A stretch of 64,000 nucleotides of DNA from Pseudomonas nunensis (GCF_024296925.1 NZ_CP101125.1:1552501-1616500); one strand, 5' to 3'; shown: positions 8,504-17,269, counted from the first letter of the stretch. Notes: generated by a model from the letters alone, not told the origin. Program-made: numbers and translations.

Positions 8504-9544
8504 ATGTCTTTATCTTTGCGTACCTGTGTCCCGTTTACCCTGGCCCTGTTGTGCAACAGCGTGTTCGCCGCGCCTCAGGATCTGACCGTCATATCGTTTG
8601 GCGGCGTCACCAAGCAGGCTCAGGACAAAGCCTACTTCCAACCCTTCAACGCCAGCGGCGCCGGGCGCATCGTCGCCGGTGAATACAATGGCGAGTTGTC
8701 GAAAATCAAGGCGATGGTCGATGTCGGTCACACCAGTTGGGACGTGGTCGAGGTCGAAAGCCCGGAGCTGCTGCGCGGTTGTGATGCCGGTTTGTTCGAG
8801 AAACTCGACCCGGCCAGTTTTGGCGACCAGAGCCAGTTCGTGCCGGGGACGTTTACCGAGTGCGGCGTGGCCACTTACGTCTGGTCGATGGTCATGGCGT
8901 TTGACCAGAACAAGCTGACCAAGACCCCATCCTCATGGGCGGATTTCTGGAACGTCAACGACTTCCCAGGCAAGCGCGGCCTGCGCAAAGGCGCCAAGTA
9001 CACCCTGGAAATTGCACTCCTGGCCGATGGCGTCGCGCCGGATCAACTCTACAAAGTGCTGAACACCCCAGAGGGTGTGAGCCGCGCGTTTGCCAAGCTC
9101 GACAAGATCAAGTCGAACATCCAGTGGTGGGAGGCCGGCGCGCAACCGGCGCAGTGGCTGATTGCCGGTGACGTGGTGATGAGCGCCGCCTACAACGGCC
9201 GGATCGCCTCGGCACAGAAAGAGGGCATGAACCTGAGCATCGTCTGGCCGCAAAGCCTCTACGACCCGGAATACTGGGCCGTGGTCAAAGGCACGCCGAA
9301 CAAGGCCCTGGCCGAGCGCTTCATCGCATTCGCCAGCCAGCCGCAGACCCAGAAAGTGTTCTCGGAAAACATCCCTTACGGCCCGGTTCACCGCCAGGCG
9401 CTGGCACTCTTGCCGCCGCAAGTGCAGCAGCAACTGCCGACCGCCGACGCCAACATGGCCAAGGCCCGAGCGGTGGATGCGGAGTTCTGGGTGGATCATG
9501 GCGAGGAGCTGGAAGAACGCTTTAATGCGTGGGCGGCTCGTTAA
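8504..9544 (+). CDS. Periplasmic ABC-transporter substrate-binding protein (PotD/spermidine-putrescine type)
   Basis: A 346-residue extracellular solute-binding protein of the type 2 periplasmic binding fold, with a signal peptide (cleavage near residue 23, CNSVFAAPQ). Segments such as LTVISFGG near the mature start, WDVVEVESPEL, and the hinge region GVATYVWSMVMAF match the PotD/AfuA-like polyamine or ferric-ion binding family. No ABC permease or ATPase genes are adjacent, so it is an orphan binding protein in this window. It may feed a transporter encoded elsewhere or act as a sensor. The ligand is not predictable from sequence. Confidence 0.85.
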   Translation: MSLSLRTCVPFTLALLCNSVFAAPQDLTVISFGGVTKQAQDKAYFQPFNASGAGRIVAGEYNGELSKIKAMVDVGHTSWDVVEVESPELLRGCDAGLFEKLDPASFGDQSQFVPGTFTECGVATYVWSMVMAFDQNKLTKTPSSWADFWNVNDFPGKRGLRKGAKYTLEIALLADGVAPDQLYKVLNTPEGVSRAFAKLDKIKSNIQWWEAGAQPAQWLIAGDVVMSAAYNGRIASAQKEGMNLSIVWPQSLYDPEYWAVVKGTPNKALAERFIAFASQPQTQKVFSENIPYGPVHRQALALLPPQVQQQLPTADANMAKARAVDAEFWVDHGEELEERFNAWAAR

Positions 9545-9559
9545 GCAAACACTGAAAAA

Positions 9560-9673
9560 CCTGTGGCGAGAGGGCTTTTGTGGCGAGGGAGCTTGCTCCC
9601 GCTGGAGTGCGCAGCAGTCCCTTCTTTGGGGGCCGCTTCGCAGCCCAGCGGGAGCAAGCTCCCTCGCCACAGG
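9560..9673. repeat. REP/BIME pair (GGCGAGGG type)
   Basis: Two inverted GGGAGCTTGCTCCC-type arms with a half-copy in front lie between the convergent binding-protein and DHA2 exporter genes. Confidence 0.9.
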
Positions 9674-9679
9674 TCGGTG

Positions 9680-11059
9680 TTATGCCTTGGGCGCCACCAA
9701 CCGCAACGCACTCGCCACACTCCCCACCGCCGCAAAGCCCGCACCAATGCTCAGCGCCAGCACCGGGCCGTGGGTGCCCGACATGCCGAAGCTCAACGCC
9801 ACCAATGCAGCGCCGGTCGCCTGGCCGATCAGCCGGGCCATGGCGATGGTGCCGCTGGCGCCGCTGCTGCGTTCGCGTGGGGCGCTGGTCATCAGGGCTT
9901 TCTGGTTCGGGGCCTGGAAGAAGCCGAACCCAATCCCGCAGATGATCATGCGAATCACGATCCCGGTGGCACTGAGATCTGCCGGCATGATCGCCAGGGA
10001 CACCATCCCCGCGCTGAGAATCGCAAGGCCGATACCGCCAAGCAGGCCCGGCGGATAGGTATCGGACAAACGCCCGGCCATCGGTGCGATCAGCGCCACG
10101 ACGATGGACCATGGGGTCATCAGGAAACCGGTCTGGATCGGATCGCGGCCCAGGGTGGTTTCGAAGAAGAAGGGCAGCGAGACGAACGCCAACCCTTGAG
10201 TCGCGAAGGAGCAGAACGCAGTCAGCGTCGACAGGGCAAACATCGGGCGCTTGAGCAAATCCAGAGGAAACATCGGTGCCGGATGCCCGGCTTCACGGCG
10301 CAACATCAGCGCTCCGGCGATCAGGAACACCGCCAGGGCGATCACCACACTACTCATCGAGCCCAGTTGCGCGGCCTGACTCAGCGCGAAAATCAACGCA
10401 CCGAAAGTGATGACGTTGAGCACAGCGGTCAGCCGGTCAAACACGACGGCTTTGGGCTGGCTGGTCGGCAAGGAGCTCCAGGCGAAGCTCAGGGCAAACA
10501 ACCCAAGGGGCAGGTTGATCGCAAACAGCCAGGGCCAATTGGCCACCGACAGCACCAGCGAGGCGATGGTCGGGCCGGCGGCGAAGCAGGTGCCGACCAC
10601 CAGCGCGTTCAGCCCCAGGCCACGGCCCATACGTTCCGGCGGGAAGATCAAACCGATCAGTGCGGCGTTCACGCTCATGATCGCACTGGCCCCGACGCCC
10701 TGGAGCACGCGCGCCACGGTCAGGGTCGGCAGCGACCACGCGAGCGCGCACAACCCCGACGCCACCACGAACAGGATGATGCCGCTGAGGAACACTTTGC
10801 GGTGCCCGATGATACCGCCCAGCGCGGCGAACGGCAGCAGCGTGGCCACGGCCGCCAGTTGGTAGGCGTTGATAATCCACACCGAGGCGGCGGGGGAGGC
10901 GTTGAGGTCTGCGGCAATAGTCGGGAGCGCGGTGTTGGCGATGGCGGTGTCGAGTACCGCCAGGGCAATCGACACCAGAATCGCCACCAGCCCGCGCAGT
11001 TCACGGGGGGTGAGTTTGCCGGGTGCGGCGGTCGGGAGCTGCGAGGCGGGCTGAGTCAT
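9680..11059 (-). CDS. MFS multidrug exporter, DHA2/EmrB-QacA family
   Basis: A 459-residue, fourteen-helix-type MFS pump. The TM1 motif LDTAIANTALPTIAADL (motif D1 of DHA2 exporters), the helix 2/3 loop GGIIGHRKVFL (motif A) and RVLQGVGASAIM (motif C region) are clear. It would export drugs or toxic metabolites by proton antiport. No membrane-fusion partner (EmrA-like) is adjacent, so it probably acts alone in the inner membrane. The substrate is unknown. Confidence 0.88.
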   Translation of the reverse strand: MTQPASQLPTAAPGKLTPRELRGLVAILVSIALAVLDTAIANTALPTIAADLNASPAASVWIINAYQLAAVATLLPFAALGGIIGHRKVFLSGIILFVVASGLCALAWSLPTLTVARVLQGVGASAIMSVNAALIGLIFPPERMGRGLGLNALVVGTCFAAGPTIASLVLSVANWPWLFAINLPLGLFALSFAWSSLPTSQPKAVVFDRLTAVLNVITFGALIFALSQAAQLGSMSSVVIALAVFLIAGALMLRREAGHPAPMFPLDLLKRPMFALSTLTAFCSFATQGLAFVSLPFFFETTLGRDPIQTGFLMTPWSIVVALIAPMAGRLSDTYPPGLLGGIGLAILSAGMVSLAIMPADLSATGIVIRMIICGIGFGFFQAPNQKALMTSAPRERSSGASGTIAMARLIGQATGAALVALSFGMSGTHGPVLALSIGAGFAAVGSVASALRLVAPKA

Positions 11060-11174
11060 GCGTTGCGACCGCCCAAGGCAAGGAGTGAAAGACGGATCAT
11101 GCTGATTCCCCGTGTGCAGGCGTTGCGCAAGGGCCTCACTCTACCTAAATCCGTGGACGGTTCGCGAGCCTGAC

Positions 11175-12035
11175 TTACTTCGCGCCGAACAGCATCGTCC
11201 AGTACACGCCCTCGTCGCTGCGTGCATCGGTGGCGAAGGCTGCGCCGACCTGGGTGAACATCGGGTTCATCAGGTTGGCGCAGTGCCCGGGGCTGGCGAG
11301 CCATCCGGCCATCGCCTTGCTCGGTGAACTCTGGCCAGCGGCGATGTTTTCGCCGATCTGCCGACCACGGAAACCCGCCGCCCTGGCGCGGTCCGCCGGC
11401 ATTTCACCGTCGGGGTCCTGATGCGCAAAGTAGTTGCCGTAGGCCATGTCCTTGCTGTGACCTTGCGCGGCGGCGCCCAACGCGGCGTTCCAGCTCAATG
11501 GCCGGGCGGCGGCGAAGCGTCGGCCGCCACACATCCGCGACTTTGCCCGTGCTGCGTTGACTTCGGCCAGCAACGTTTTGTTGGCTGATCGGGTGTCGCT
11601 GACCTGATTGTCGAGCACCGGCCGCGCCAGCACGATTTGCCATTCGCTGCGGGCGCGACTGATGCCGATGTCGGCGTACTGCGCATCGAGCAGCGCGCCG
11701 CAGTAGTTGTCCTGCAACTCATCGAAGGCGTCCTCGGCATCCCGCGCGCCGACCAGGCGGATCGTGCGCACGGTCACCGCTTGATAACCGTTCTGCTTCA
11801 AACCCTCGCGCAAGGCCCCGCCATAACCGAGCGGCAGCGCCAGATTCGACTTCAGCACCAAGGGTTTCAAGCCCTGAACCGGGCGTATCGAACAGCCCCG
11901 AGGGTGGGCGCGGTAATTGTTGATCTCCGACACCAGCTGCCGTTCCTCGCTGGCGTGGGCGGGCGTGGCGAACAGGGGGAATAACGGGAAAAAACAGAGC
12001 GAAACAACGCGAAAAGACAAGGCGATCTGGCGCAT
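11175..12035 (-). CDS. Secreted CAP/SCP-domain protein (YkwD-like)
   Basis: A 286-residue exported protein with a signal peptide ending near the HASEE motif. The C-terminal half (about 145-286) is a bacterial CAP domain with the typical blocks GHSKDMAYGNYFAHQDPDG, GENIAAG and GHCANLMNP. The two histidines (in the GHSKDM and YFAHQD blocks) and the glutamate of GENIA form the usual CAP cavity. The N-terminal half (about 30-140) has its own LVSEINNYR start and looks like a second, degenerate CAP-like repeat (compare LVSEINNYRAH with LLAEVNAAR). The function of bacterial CAP proteins is poorly known; envelope or secreted roles are usual. Confidence 0.85.
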   Translation of the reverse strand: MRQIALSFRVVSLCFFPLFPLFATPAHASEERQLVSEINNYRAHPRGCSIRPVQGLKPLVLKSNLALPLGYGGALREGLKQNGYQAVTVRTIRLVGARDAEDAFDELQDNYCGALLDAQYADIGISRARSEWQIVLARPVLDNQVSDTRSANKTLLAEVNAARAKSRMCGGRRFAAARPLSWNAALGAAAQGHSKDMAYGNYFAHQDPDGEMPADRARAAGFRGRQIGENIAAGQSSPSKAMAGWLASPGHCANLMNPMFTQVGAAFATDARSDEGVYWTMLFGAK

Positions 12036-12220
12036 GAGGCGAACGGCTCTGATGAGATGAAGACGGTACTGACGACCATGGGGCCGAGGGAGCGCTAGTC
12101 GTTTGGGCGGACGAGCGCATTTCAGGGCAGGTCTAAGACTGCGGGTTTTAAATCTGGTTCATGGGAGGGGAAGGCAAATTTTGGGTGGGGGGTATCCGCA
12201 ATTATTTACCCATCGCCGAT

Positions 12221-12316
12221 CCCCTGTGGGAGCGGGCTTGCTCGCGAAGGCGGAGTGACAGGCAACAAAAGTGTTGAATGTGATGGCCCCTTCGCGGGCA
12301 AGCCTCGCTCCTACAG
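12221..12316. repeat. REP pair (GGGAGCGGGCTTGCTCGCG type)
   Basis: A plus-oriented REP arm and an inverted, slightly diverged arm (CGCGGGCAAGCCTCGCTCCTAC) are separated by about 40 bp. Confidence 0.9.
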
Positions 12317-12356
12317 TTGATCGGGGTCGATCAGGAATGTTGTGCCTGCCGCAGAT

Positions 12357-12454
12357 CCCCTGTGGGAGCGGGCTTGCTCGCGAAGGCGGGGTGTCAGTCG
12401 ACATTCATTTTGAATGTGCCGGCCTCTTCGCGAGCAAGCCCGCTCCCACAGGGG
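12357..12454. repeat. REP pair (GGGAGCGGGCTTGCTCGCG type)
   Basis: A head-to-head pair of near-identical arms 40 bp after the previous pair. The spacer includes the common GTGTCAGTCGACATTCA segment. Confidence 0.9.
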
Positions 12455-12511
12455 ATCTGCGTTGGGTACAAAGTTGGCAATTCCCACAGATCCCACAGGG
12501 TTCAGCGGGGT

Positions 12512-13816
12512 TTATTTGCTCGCGGGCAACCGCAGTTCTGCGCACAAGCCGCCGCCTTCGCGGTTGCTCAGGGTCAGCGAGCCGCCAATCGCCAGGGCCA
12601 GTTGCTGGGCGATGGCCAAGCCCAGGCCGGTGCCGCCGGTGCTGCGGTTGCGTGAGTTTTCCACGCGGTAGAACGGCTCCATCACTTGCGCAAGTTCGTC
12701 CTCGGCAATCCCCGGTCCACGGTCCATGACTTTCACCGACAAGCTGCCGTCGGCCTTTTTTTCCACCTGCAACTCGGCAGCCCCGGCGAATTTCAGGGCG
12801 TTGTCCGTGAGGTTCACCAGCACCCGGCGCAACGCGTGGGGGCGGGTGTCGATGACGGCGGCGGTCTTGCCACTCAGTTGCACGTCTTTGCCCATGTCCT
12901 GATAGTCGAACACCAGGCTGTCGAGAAACGAATCCACATCTGTGCGCCGGCTCTCTTCGGTCGCGCCATGCACGCTGCGGGCATACGCCACGCCTTCGCG
13001 TACCAAGTGTTCCATCTCGCCGAGGTCATTCCACAGTTTGTCTTTCTCGCTGGAATCGTCCATGAATTCCGCCCGCAGTTTCATGCGGGTGATCGGGGTT
13101 TGCAGGTCATGGGAAATCGCCGCCAGCAGTTGCATGCGCTCCTTGAGATACGCCGCGATCCGCGCCTGCATGGCGTTGAACGCCATGGCGGCATGGGCGA
13201 CTTCGGTCGGGCCTTTTTCGTCCAGCAGCACCGCGTGGGTGTTGGGGTCGAGGGTTTCCACGGCCACGGCGAGGCGGGTGAGGGGGCGGATGGCGATGCG
13301 CACGGCCAGCCAGGTGCAGGCGAGCATCAGCGCCAATTGGCCCAACAATACAATCGGCAACCACGGCGACAACGGCACCATCGCCGGTCGCACATCGATG
13401 GTCACCGGGCTGCCATCCGCCAGTTTCAGGTGCACCTGAAAGTGTTTCTGCTGCCCCGGGATATCGGTCACGGTCATCGGATAATCCATACCGATGGCGT
13501 CTTTGATCGAGGTCACGGCGATCGGCGTATCGCGCATGGCCGTACCCGGTGAACCTTCGTCCAGCAGATAGCGATAATTGCGTCGTTCCAGCTGTTTCAG
13601 CCAACCCGCACGCTCTTCCGCCGGCAAGCGGTCAAGAATGGCAATCGACGTCGAGACATCGGTTTCCAGATTGCCGAGCATGGTGTTTTTCGAACTTTCG
13701 TAACGCTCGTAGTACTGAGCGCCAAAGGACAATGCCTGGGCGAGGATCAGGCCAACCAGAAAGATCAGCGACAGCCGTGACGCCAGGGTGCGCGGCCAAC
13801 GCATCGAGAGGTTCAT
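12512..13816 (-). CDS. Sensor histidine kinase of OmpR-type two-component system
   Basis: A 434-residue membrane kinase. TM1 lies at about 12-32 and a periplasmic sensor loop spans about 33-160. TM2 is at about 160-182, followed by a HAMP domain. A HisKA domain follows, with the phospho-acceptor histidine in AAISHDLQTPI. The HATPase_c domain has an N-box (NLTDNALKF), G1 (DRGPGI) and G2 (GTGLGLAIAQ). The HDLQTP form places it with the EnvZ/RstB-like kinases. Its start overlaps the stop of the response regulator by 4 bp (13813-13816), so translation is coupled. The signal is unknown. Binding half-sites in the promoter upstream of the regulator suggest autoregulation. Confidence 0.93.
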   Translation of the reverse strand: MNLSMRWPRTLASRLSLIFLVGLILAQALSFGAQYYERYESSKNTMLGNLETDVSTSIAILDRLPAEERAGWLKQLERRNYRYLLDEGSPGTAMRDTPIAVTSIKDAIGMDYPMTVTDIPGQQKHFQVHLKLADGSPVTIDVRPAMVPLSPWLPIVLLGQLALMLACTWLAVRIAIRPLTRLAVAVETLDPNTHAVLLDEKGPTEVAHAAMAFNAMQARIAAYLKERMQLLAAISHDLQTPITRMKLRAEFMDDSSEKDKLWNDLGEMEHLVREGVAYARSVHGATEESRRTDVDSFLDSLVFDYQDMGKDVQLSGKTAAVIDTRPHALRRVLVNLTDNALKFAGAAELQVEKKADGSLSVKVMDRGPGIAEDELAQVMEPFYRVENSRNRSTGGTGLGLAIAQQLALAIGGSLTLSNREGGGLCAELRLPASK

Positions 13817-14553
13817 GACGACGCCCCGATCACTTCCACCGGCAGGGAAAACACATAACCTTCGCTGCGCACGGTCTTGATATAGGCTGGCTCGCGGGCA
13901 TCGTCGAGCAAGCGTTGGCGCAAGCGGCTCACCAGCAAATCGATGGAACGGTCGAACAGATCGGCATCGCGGCCCTGGGTCAGGTTCAGCAACTGATCGC
14001 GGTTGAGCACCCGTTGCGGATGATCGAGAAACACCCGCAGCAAGCGGTATTCCGCGCCGCTGAGGGCGACCATGGTGCCGTCGCTGTCGAGCAGGTGCCG
14101 GGCCGAAGTGTCCAGGCGCCAGCGACCGAAGGCCAGCAGACGACCACTTTCGGTGACCACCAGGTTCGGCGGCAGCATGCGGGTACGGCGCAGCACGGCG
14201 TTGATCCGCGCCAGCAATTCACGGGCGGCGAACGGCTTGACCAGGTAATCGTCGGCACCCATTTCCAGGCCGATGATGCGGTCGGTTTCGTCGTTGCGTG
14301 CGGTGAGCATCAGCACTGGCGTGGCTTTGTGTTTACCGGCACGCAACTCGCGGCAAAGCATCAGCCCATCGTCGCCGGGCATCATGATGTCGAGCACGAT
14401 CAGGTCCACCGGCGTCGACTCCAGGAACGAGCGCATCTGCCGCCCATCCGCCACGACCGTGGTGCGCAGGCCATTCTTCTTCAAGTAGTTGCCTACCAGC
14501 TCTCGAATCTCGCGGTCATCGTCCACGATGAGAATGTGATCGACGTGTTCCAT
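13813..14553 (-). CDS. OmpR-family response regulator
   Basis: A 246-residue two-domain regulator. The receiver domain (1-120) has the acidic pocket DDD, the phosphorylated aspartate in LIVLDIMMPG and the lysine in YLVKPF. The C-terminal winged helix (about 140-240) shows DLFDRSIDLLVSRLRQRL as recognition region and the YIKTVRSEGYVF wing. It is translated just ahead of its kinase. It is divergent from a DUF2790 gene across a 297-bp region holding two tandem TGTATC-type half-site pairs in 10-bp phase, the spacing OmpR-type dimers use. The target set is unknown. Confidence 0.93.
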   Translation of the reverse strand: MEHVDHILIVDDDREIRELVGNYLKKNGLRTTVVADGRQMRSFLESTPVDLIVLDIMMPGDDGLMLCRELRAGKHKATPVLMLTARNDETDRIIGLEMGADDYLVKPFAARELLARINAVLRRTRMLPPNLVVTESGRLLAFGRWRLDTSARHLLDSDGTMVALSGAEYRLLRVFLDHPQRVLNRDQLLNLTQGRDADLFDRSIDLLVSRLRQRLLDDAREPAYIKTVRSEGYVFSLPVEVIGASS

Positions 14554-14624
14554 GGGGCCAAGCCTCTATCAATAGGGAATGTTGCGCAGTCTATCGAGCC
14601 TTTGCCCGTTCGCCTGCCGCCCTT

Positions 14625-14640
14625 TGTATTTCAGTGTATC
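14625..14640. promoter_or_regulatory. Tandem OmpR-type half-sites, distal pair
   Basis: TGTATT and TGTATC start exactly 10 bp apart (14625 and 14635). They are followed by CGTATC at 14644 and an inverted GATACA at 14654. This is the geometry expected for a head-to-tail OmpR-family dimer. It lies about 75 bp upstream of the regulator start codon, so it may govern the two-component operon itself. Confidence 0.55.
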
Positions 14641-14692
14641 TGGCGTATCGACGGATACACGCAGACGCAAAAACGTGAAATTTCCGGGGATT

Positions 14693-14708
14693 TGTATCGC
14701 TGTGTATC
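14693..14708. promoter_or_regulatory. Tandem OmpR-type half-sites, proximal pair
   Basis: TGTATC-N4-TGTATC (starts 14693 and 14703, 10-bp period), with a further GATACG at 14722, lies about 145 bp upstream of the DUF2790 gene. It probably lets the adjacent response regulator control the divergent secreted-protein genes. Confidence 0.55.
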
Positions 14709-14850
14709 GGGCGGCGGCTTTGATACGTAACGATTTACTCAGGCCTTTTCCCGACACAGACGGGATACCTCCCGAGCTTCTAATGGGTTCCATCGAGGCA
14801 AACCAACCCGCCTCGGCCCAACCAATCATTGAAGCCTTGAGGGAACCATC

Positions 14851-15114
14851 ATGAACACCAAAGCCGTCTACGCCGCTTGCCTGTTTGCCGCCCTGAATAT
14901 CTGCACGTTGTCGGCCCGTGCCGAAGCCGATGTCACCCCGAAAACCTACACCTACGGCACGCATTTGGACATCCAGAAAGTCGTGTCGCTGAAAGAGGAC
15001 ACCGGTCCTTCCTGCGGGATTGTGAATGCCCGGCTGACTTACCTGGACTCCCAGGGCAAAACCCAGGCCCTGGACTACAGCAAGTTCTCCGATGACTGCC
15101 ACGAAGGCAACTGA
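14851..15114 (+). CDS. Secreted DUF2790 family protein
   Basis: An 87-residue small exported protein with a signal peptide (about 24 residues, ending SARAEAD). The mature body has the DUF2790 features YTYGTHLDIQKVVS and CGIVNARLTY, with a cysteine near each end that could pair. This family is almost confined to Pseudomonas and has no assigned biochemical function. It diverges from the OmpR-type two-component genes, with phased half-sites between them, so it is a likely regulatory target. Confidence 0.88.
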   Translation: MNTKAVYAACLFAALNICTLSARAEADVTPKTYTYGTHLDIQKVVSLKEDTGPSCGIVNARLTYLDSQGKTQALDYSKFSDDCHEGN

Positions 15115-15153
15115 GCCTTTATCCCAATCCCCATTTGAAACAGGAAGAACACC

Positions 15154-15408
15154 ATGATCAACGTGACTCGCTATTTGACCGCCATTGCCTTCTCCGTTGC
15201 CGGCGCCGCTGCGCATGCCAATGCGGCGGTTGAACAGGATAGCTGTGGCAGTGCCACGTGCTTCCAACTGACGCCGGTGGCGCACAAGGACAGCAACGCT
15301 TTCCTGGCCGAGGATGGTTCCAGCCGCACGCCGCAGGGGCAGATGGTGGCGGAGAGCGGCACTGACCGGACGCCACAAGGGCAGTTGCTGGATAACCAGA
15401 CGGCTTGA
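15154..15408 (+). CDS. Small secreted protein with RTPQGQ repeats, unknown function
   Basis: An 84-residue exported protein with a signal peptide ending ANAA. The mature part is about 60 residues, with one CGSATC pair and two copies of an (S/D)RTPQGQ(M/L) repeat about 16 residues apart (RTPQGQMVAESG then RTPQGQLLDNQ). A good AGGAAG ribosome binding site precedes the ATG, and it follows the DUF2790 gene by 39 bp, so the two are probably co-transcribed. It matches no family I recognise. A role in the envelope stress or metal response of the neighbouring two-component system is possible but unsupported. Confidence 0.75.
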   Translation: MINVTRYLTAIAFSVAGAAAHANAAVEQDSCGSATCFQLTPVAHKDSNAFLAEDGSSRTPQGQMVAESGTDRTPQGQLLDNQTA

Positions 15409-15441
15409 TGCCGGGCCGCGATTCCGTGAACACACCCATAT

Positions 15442-15538
15442 CCCCTGTGGGAGCGGGCTTGCTCGCGAAGACGGCGGCACATTCAACATCGATGTGTCAG
15501 ACACACCGCTTTCGCGAGCAAGCCCGCTCCCACAGGGG
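15442..15538. repeat. REP pair (GGGAGCGGGCTTGCTCGCG type)
   Basis: A head-to-head pair inserted between the small secreted protein and the DipZ-like gene. The DipZ reading frame stays open across it, which makes the frame look falsely long. Confidence 0.9.
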
Positions 15539-15580
15539 ATGTGTGGTGGCCGCCCAATCCAATTTTTCCAAGGTGATCCC

Positions 15581-16792
15581 ATGTTCCTCATCGCATTCCT
15601 CGGCGGCATTTTGACCGTCCTCAGCCCCTGCATCCTCCCGGTCGTGCCGTTCCTGTTCGCCGGTGTCGAGCGCACCCGCTCTTCGATCCTGCTCACCCTC
15701 GGCGGCATGGTCCTGACCTTCGCCCTGATCTCCAGCCTGGCCGTGGTCAGCAGCGAGTGGGTGGTCCAGGCCAACAACACTGGTCGGCATGTGGCGCTGA
15801 TCGTCATGGTGCTGTTTGCCCTGTCGCTGATCTCCGCCCGAGTCGGCGGTTGGCTGGCGCGTCCATTCGTGCTGCTGGGCAATCGCCTCGACCCCAACAC
15901 CCGTAAAATGTCCGGCCCGTTGAGTTCGCTGATGATCGGCGTCGCGACCGGGCTGCTCTGGGCCCCGTGCGCCGGGCCGATCCTCGGCGTGATCCTCACC
16001 GGCGCCATGCTGCAAGGCGCCAACGCGCAAACCAGCCTGCTGCTGGTGGCCTATGGTTTGGGCAGCGCGTTGTCCCTGGGCACCTTGATCTTCGCCGGTC
16101 GCGGCTTGGTCAATCGCCTGAAAGCATCGATCCCGGTCACCGGTTGGCTGCGTCGGTTTGCTGGTGTGGCAGTGCTGGGCGCCGCTGCGGTGATTTCCAC
16201 CGGCGCCGACAAAACACTGTTGGCCGGCACCTCGTCGGAAGGCGTCAGCAGCCTCGAGAAAGGTGTGTTGGAAACCGTGCCGAAAGTGGTCGATTACTTC
16301 GTCAGCAAGGTCAAGGCCGACACTTCCATGGACAACGCCCAAGGCCCGATGCCTTCGCTCAACGGCGCCGTCGAATGGCTGAACTCGACGGCCCTGACCA
16401 ACGAGTCCCTGAAAGGCAAAGTGGTGCTGGTGGATTTCTGGACCTACGACTGCATCAACTGCCAGCACACCTTGCCGTACGTGAAGGACTGGGCGAAGAA
16501 ATACGAGAAGGACGGCTTGGTGGTGATCGGCGTCCACACCCCTGAATACGGCTTCGAACGCATCATCGACAACGTCAAGGATCAGGTGAAAAAACTCGGC
16601 ATCACTTACCCGGTGGCCATCGATAACAACTACGCGATCTGGCGCAACTTCGACAACCAGTACTGGCCAGCGCACTACCTGATCGACGCCAAGGGGCAGG
16701 TGCGTTACACCCACTTTGGTGAAGGTCGCTACGACACCCAGGAACAGATGATCCAGCAGTTGCTGCAAGAGGCCAAAGCTCCCGCGGCCTGA
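15581..16792 (+). CDS. dipZ: DipZ-like CcdA-thioredoxin fusion
   Basis: A 403-residue inner-membrane protein. The N-terminal CcdA/DsbD-beta-like domain (about 1-220, six to seven helices) has cysteines in LSPCILP and WAPCAGP, and carries electrons across the membrane. The C-terminal periplasmic thioredoxin-like domain (about 265-400) has the redox motif CINC in the TYDCINCQHT block. It passes reducing power from cytoplasmic thioredoxin to periplasmic thiols. The start at 15581 is chosen because AAGGTG precedes it at the right distance and the open frame upstream runs through a REP palindrome. It follows two small secreted proteins carrying cysteines. Confidence 0.9.
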   Translation: MFLIAFLGGILTVLSPCILPVVPFLFAGVERTRSSILLTLGGMVLTFALISSLAVVSSEWVVQANNTGRHVALIVMVLFALSLISARVGGWLARPFVLLGNRLDPNTRKMSGPLSSLMIGVATGLLWAPCAGPILGVILTGAMLQGANAQTSLLLVAYGLGSALSLGTLIFAGRGLVNRLKASIPVTGWLRRFAGVAVLGAAAVISTGADKTLLAGTSSEGVSSLEKGVLETVPKVVDYFVSKVKADTSMDNAQGPMPSLNGAVEWLNSTALTNESLKGKVVLVDFWTYDCINCQHTLPYVKDWAKKYEKDGLVVIGVHTPEYGFERIIDNVKDQVKKLGITYPVAIDNNYAIWRNFDNQYWPAHYLIDAKGQVRYTHFGEGRYDTQEQMIQQLLQEAKAPAA

Positions 16793-16810
16793 CCCTTCGA
16801 CATCAATGGC

Positions 16811-17269
16811 TCACAGGTCTCGCACCATGAGCCATTGTTCTTTGTCCCACGCCCGAAAACCTTCCAGCAGCGTCCAGCCACGCTTGGCGTAGTAGTCGCG
16901 CTTGCCCTGGGTATGCAGGTAGATTCGCGCCACACCATTGGCTTTGGCGTGATCGCAAATCCCCTCGATCAACTGTTCCGCCAGGCCCTTGCCCCGCGCT
17001 TCGGGGCTGACGAATACACAGGCCAGCCAAGGACCGAGGTCCGGTCGGTGCGCCAGATCAGCCCTGGCGAGTGCCGCGCCGCCCAACAAGTGATCGCCAT
17101 CCAGCGCAATCAGGCATTTCCAGTCGTCATTGGTTTGGCCGGCCGCGAACTCCCGTTGCCAGTCGGCCAGCGGTTGCTCGGCGTATTCGTAATGGAATTG
17201 CCGATGAATCCACGCGGCGAAGGTGTCGCTGTGCTGCGGGTGATGGGCGAGCCAGTCCAGGCGGGGCAT
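16811..17269 (-). CDS. GNAT N-acetyltransferase
   Basis: A 152-residue GNAT protein. The acetyl-CoA binding block CVFVSPEARGKGLAEQLIEG and the late segment IYLHTQGKRDYYAKRGW are diagnostic. The start at 17269 (MPRLDWLAHH) is preferred over the longer frame because GAAGGAA sits 7 bp upstream and the extension overlaps the AraC-family gene. The substrate is unknown. It lies downstream of the AraC regulator on the same strand. Confidence 0.85.
   Translation of the reverse strand: MPRLDWLAHHPQHSDTFAAWIHRQFHYEYAEQPLADWQREFAAGQTNDDWKCLIALDGDHLLGGAALARADLAHRPDLGPWLACVFVSPEARGKGLAEQLIEGICDHAKANGVARIYLHTQGKRDYYAKRGWTLLEGFRAWDKEQWLMVRDL

Larger units (their letters stand above)
12036..12511. other. 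476-bp intergenic region filled by two REP pairs
   Basis: No gene could be supported here. The region lies between the starts of the CAP protein and the 3' end of the histidine kinase and is mostly occupied by two head-to-head REP pairs (12221-12316 and 12357-12454). Confidence 0.6.

Noticed and set aside
8504..9544. Polyamine ABC transporter operon
   Set aside because: Only the binding protein is present; the next gene is a convergent MFS exporter beyond a REP.
9563..11173. A 536-codon open frame on the plus strand
   Set aside because: It is antisense to the DHA2 exporter, is rich in Gln/His/Arg/Gly as expected from a shadow frame of high-GC coding DNA, and starts inside a REP.
15314..15580. 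5' extension of the DipZ-like frame
   Set aside because: The extension reads through the REP palindrome and the end of the previous gene; AAGGTG and family length support the start at 15581.
14569..16023. A 484-codon minus-strand frame
   Set aside because: It crosses a REP pair and lies antisense to three genes with signal peptides or membrane helices.
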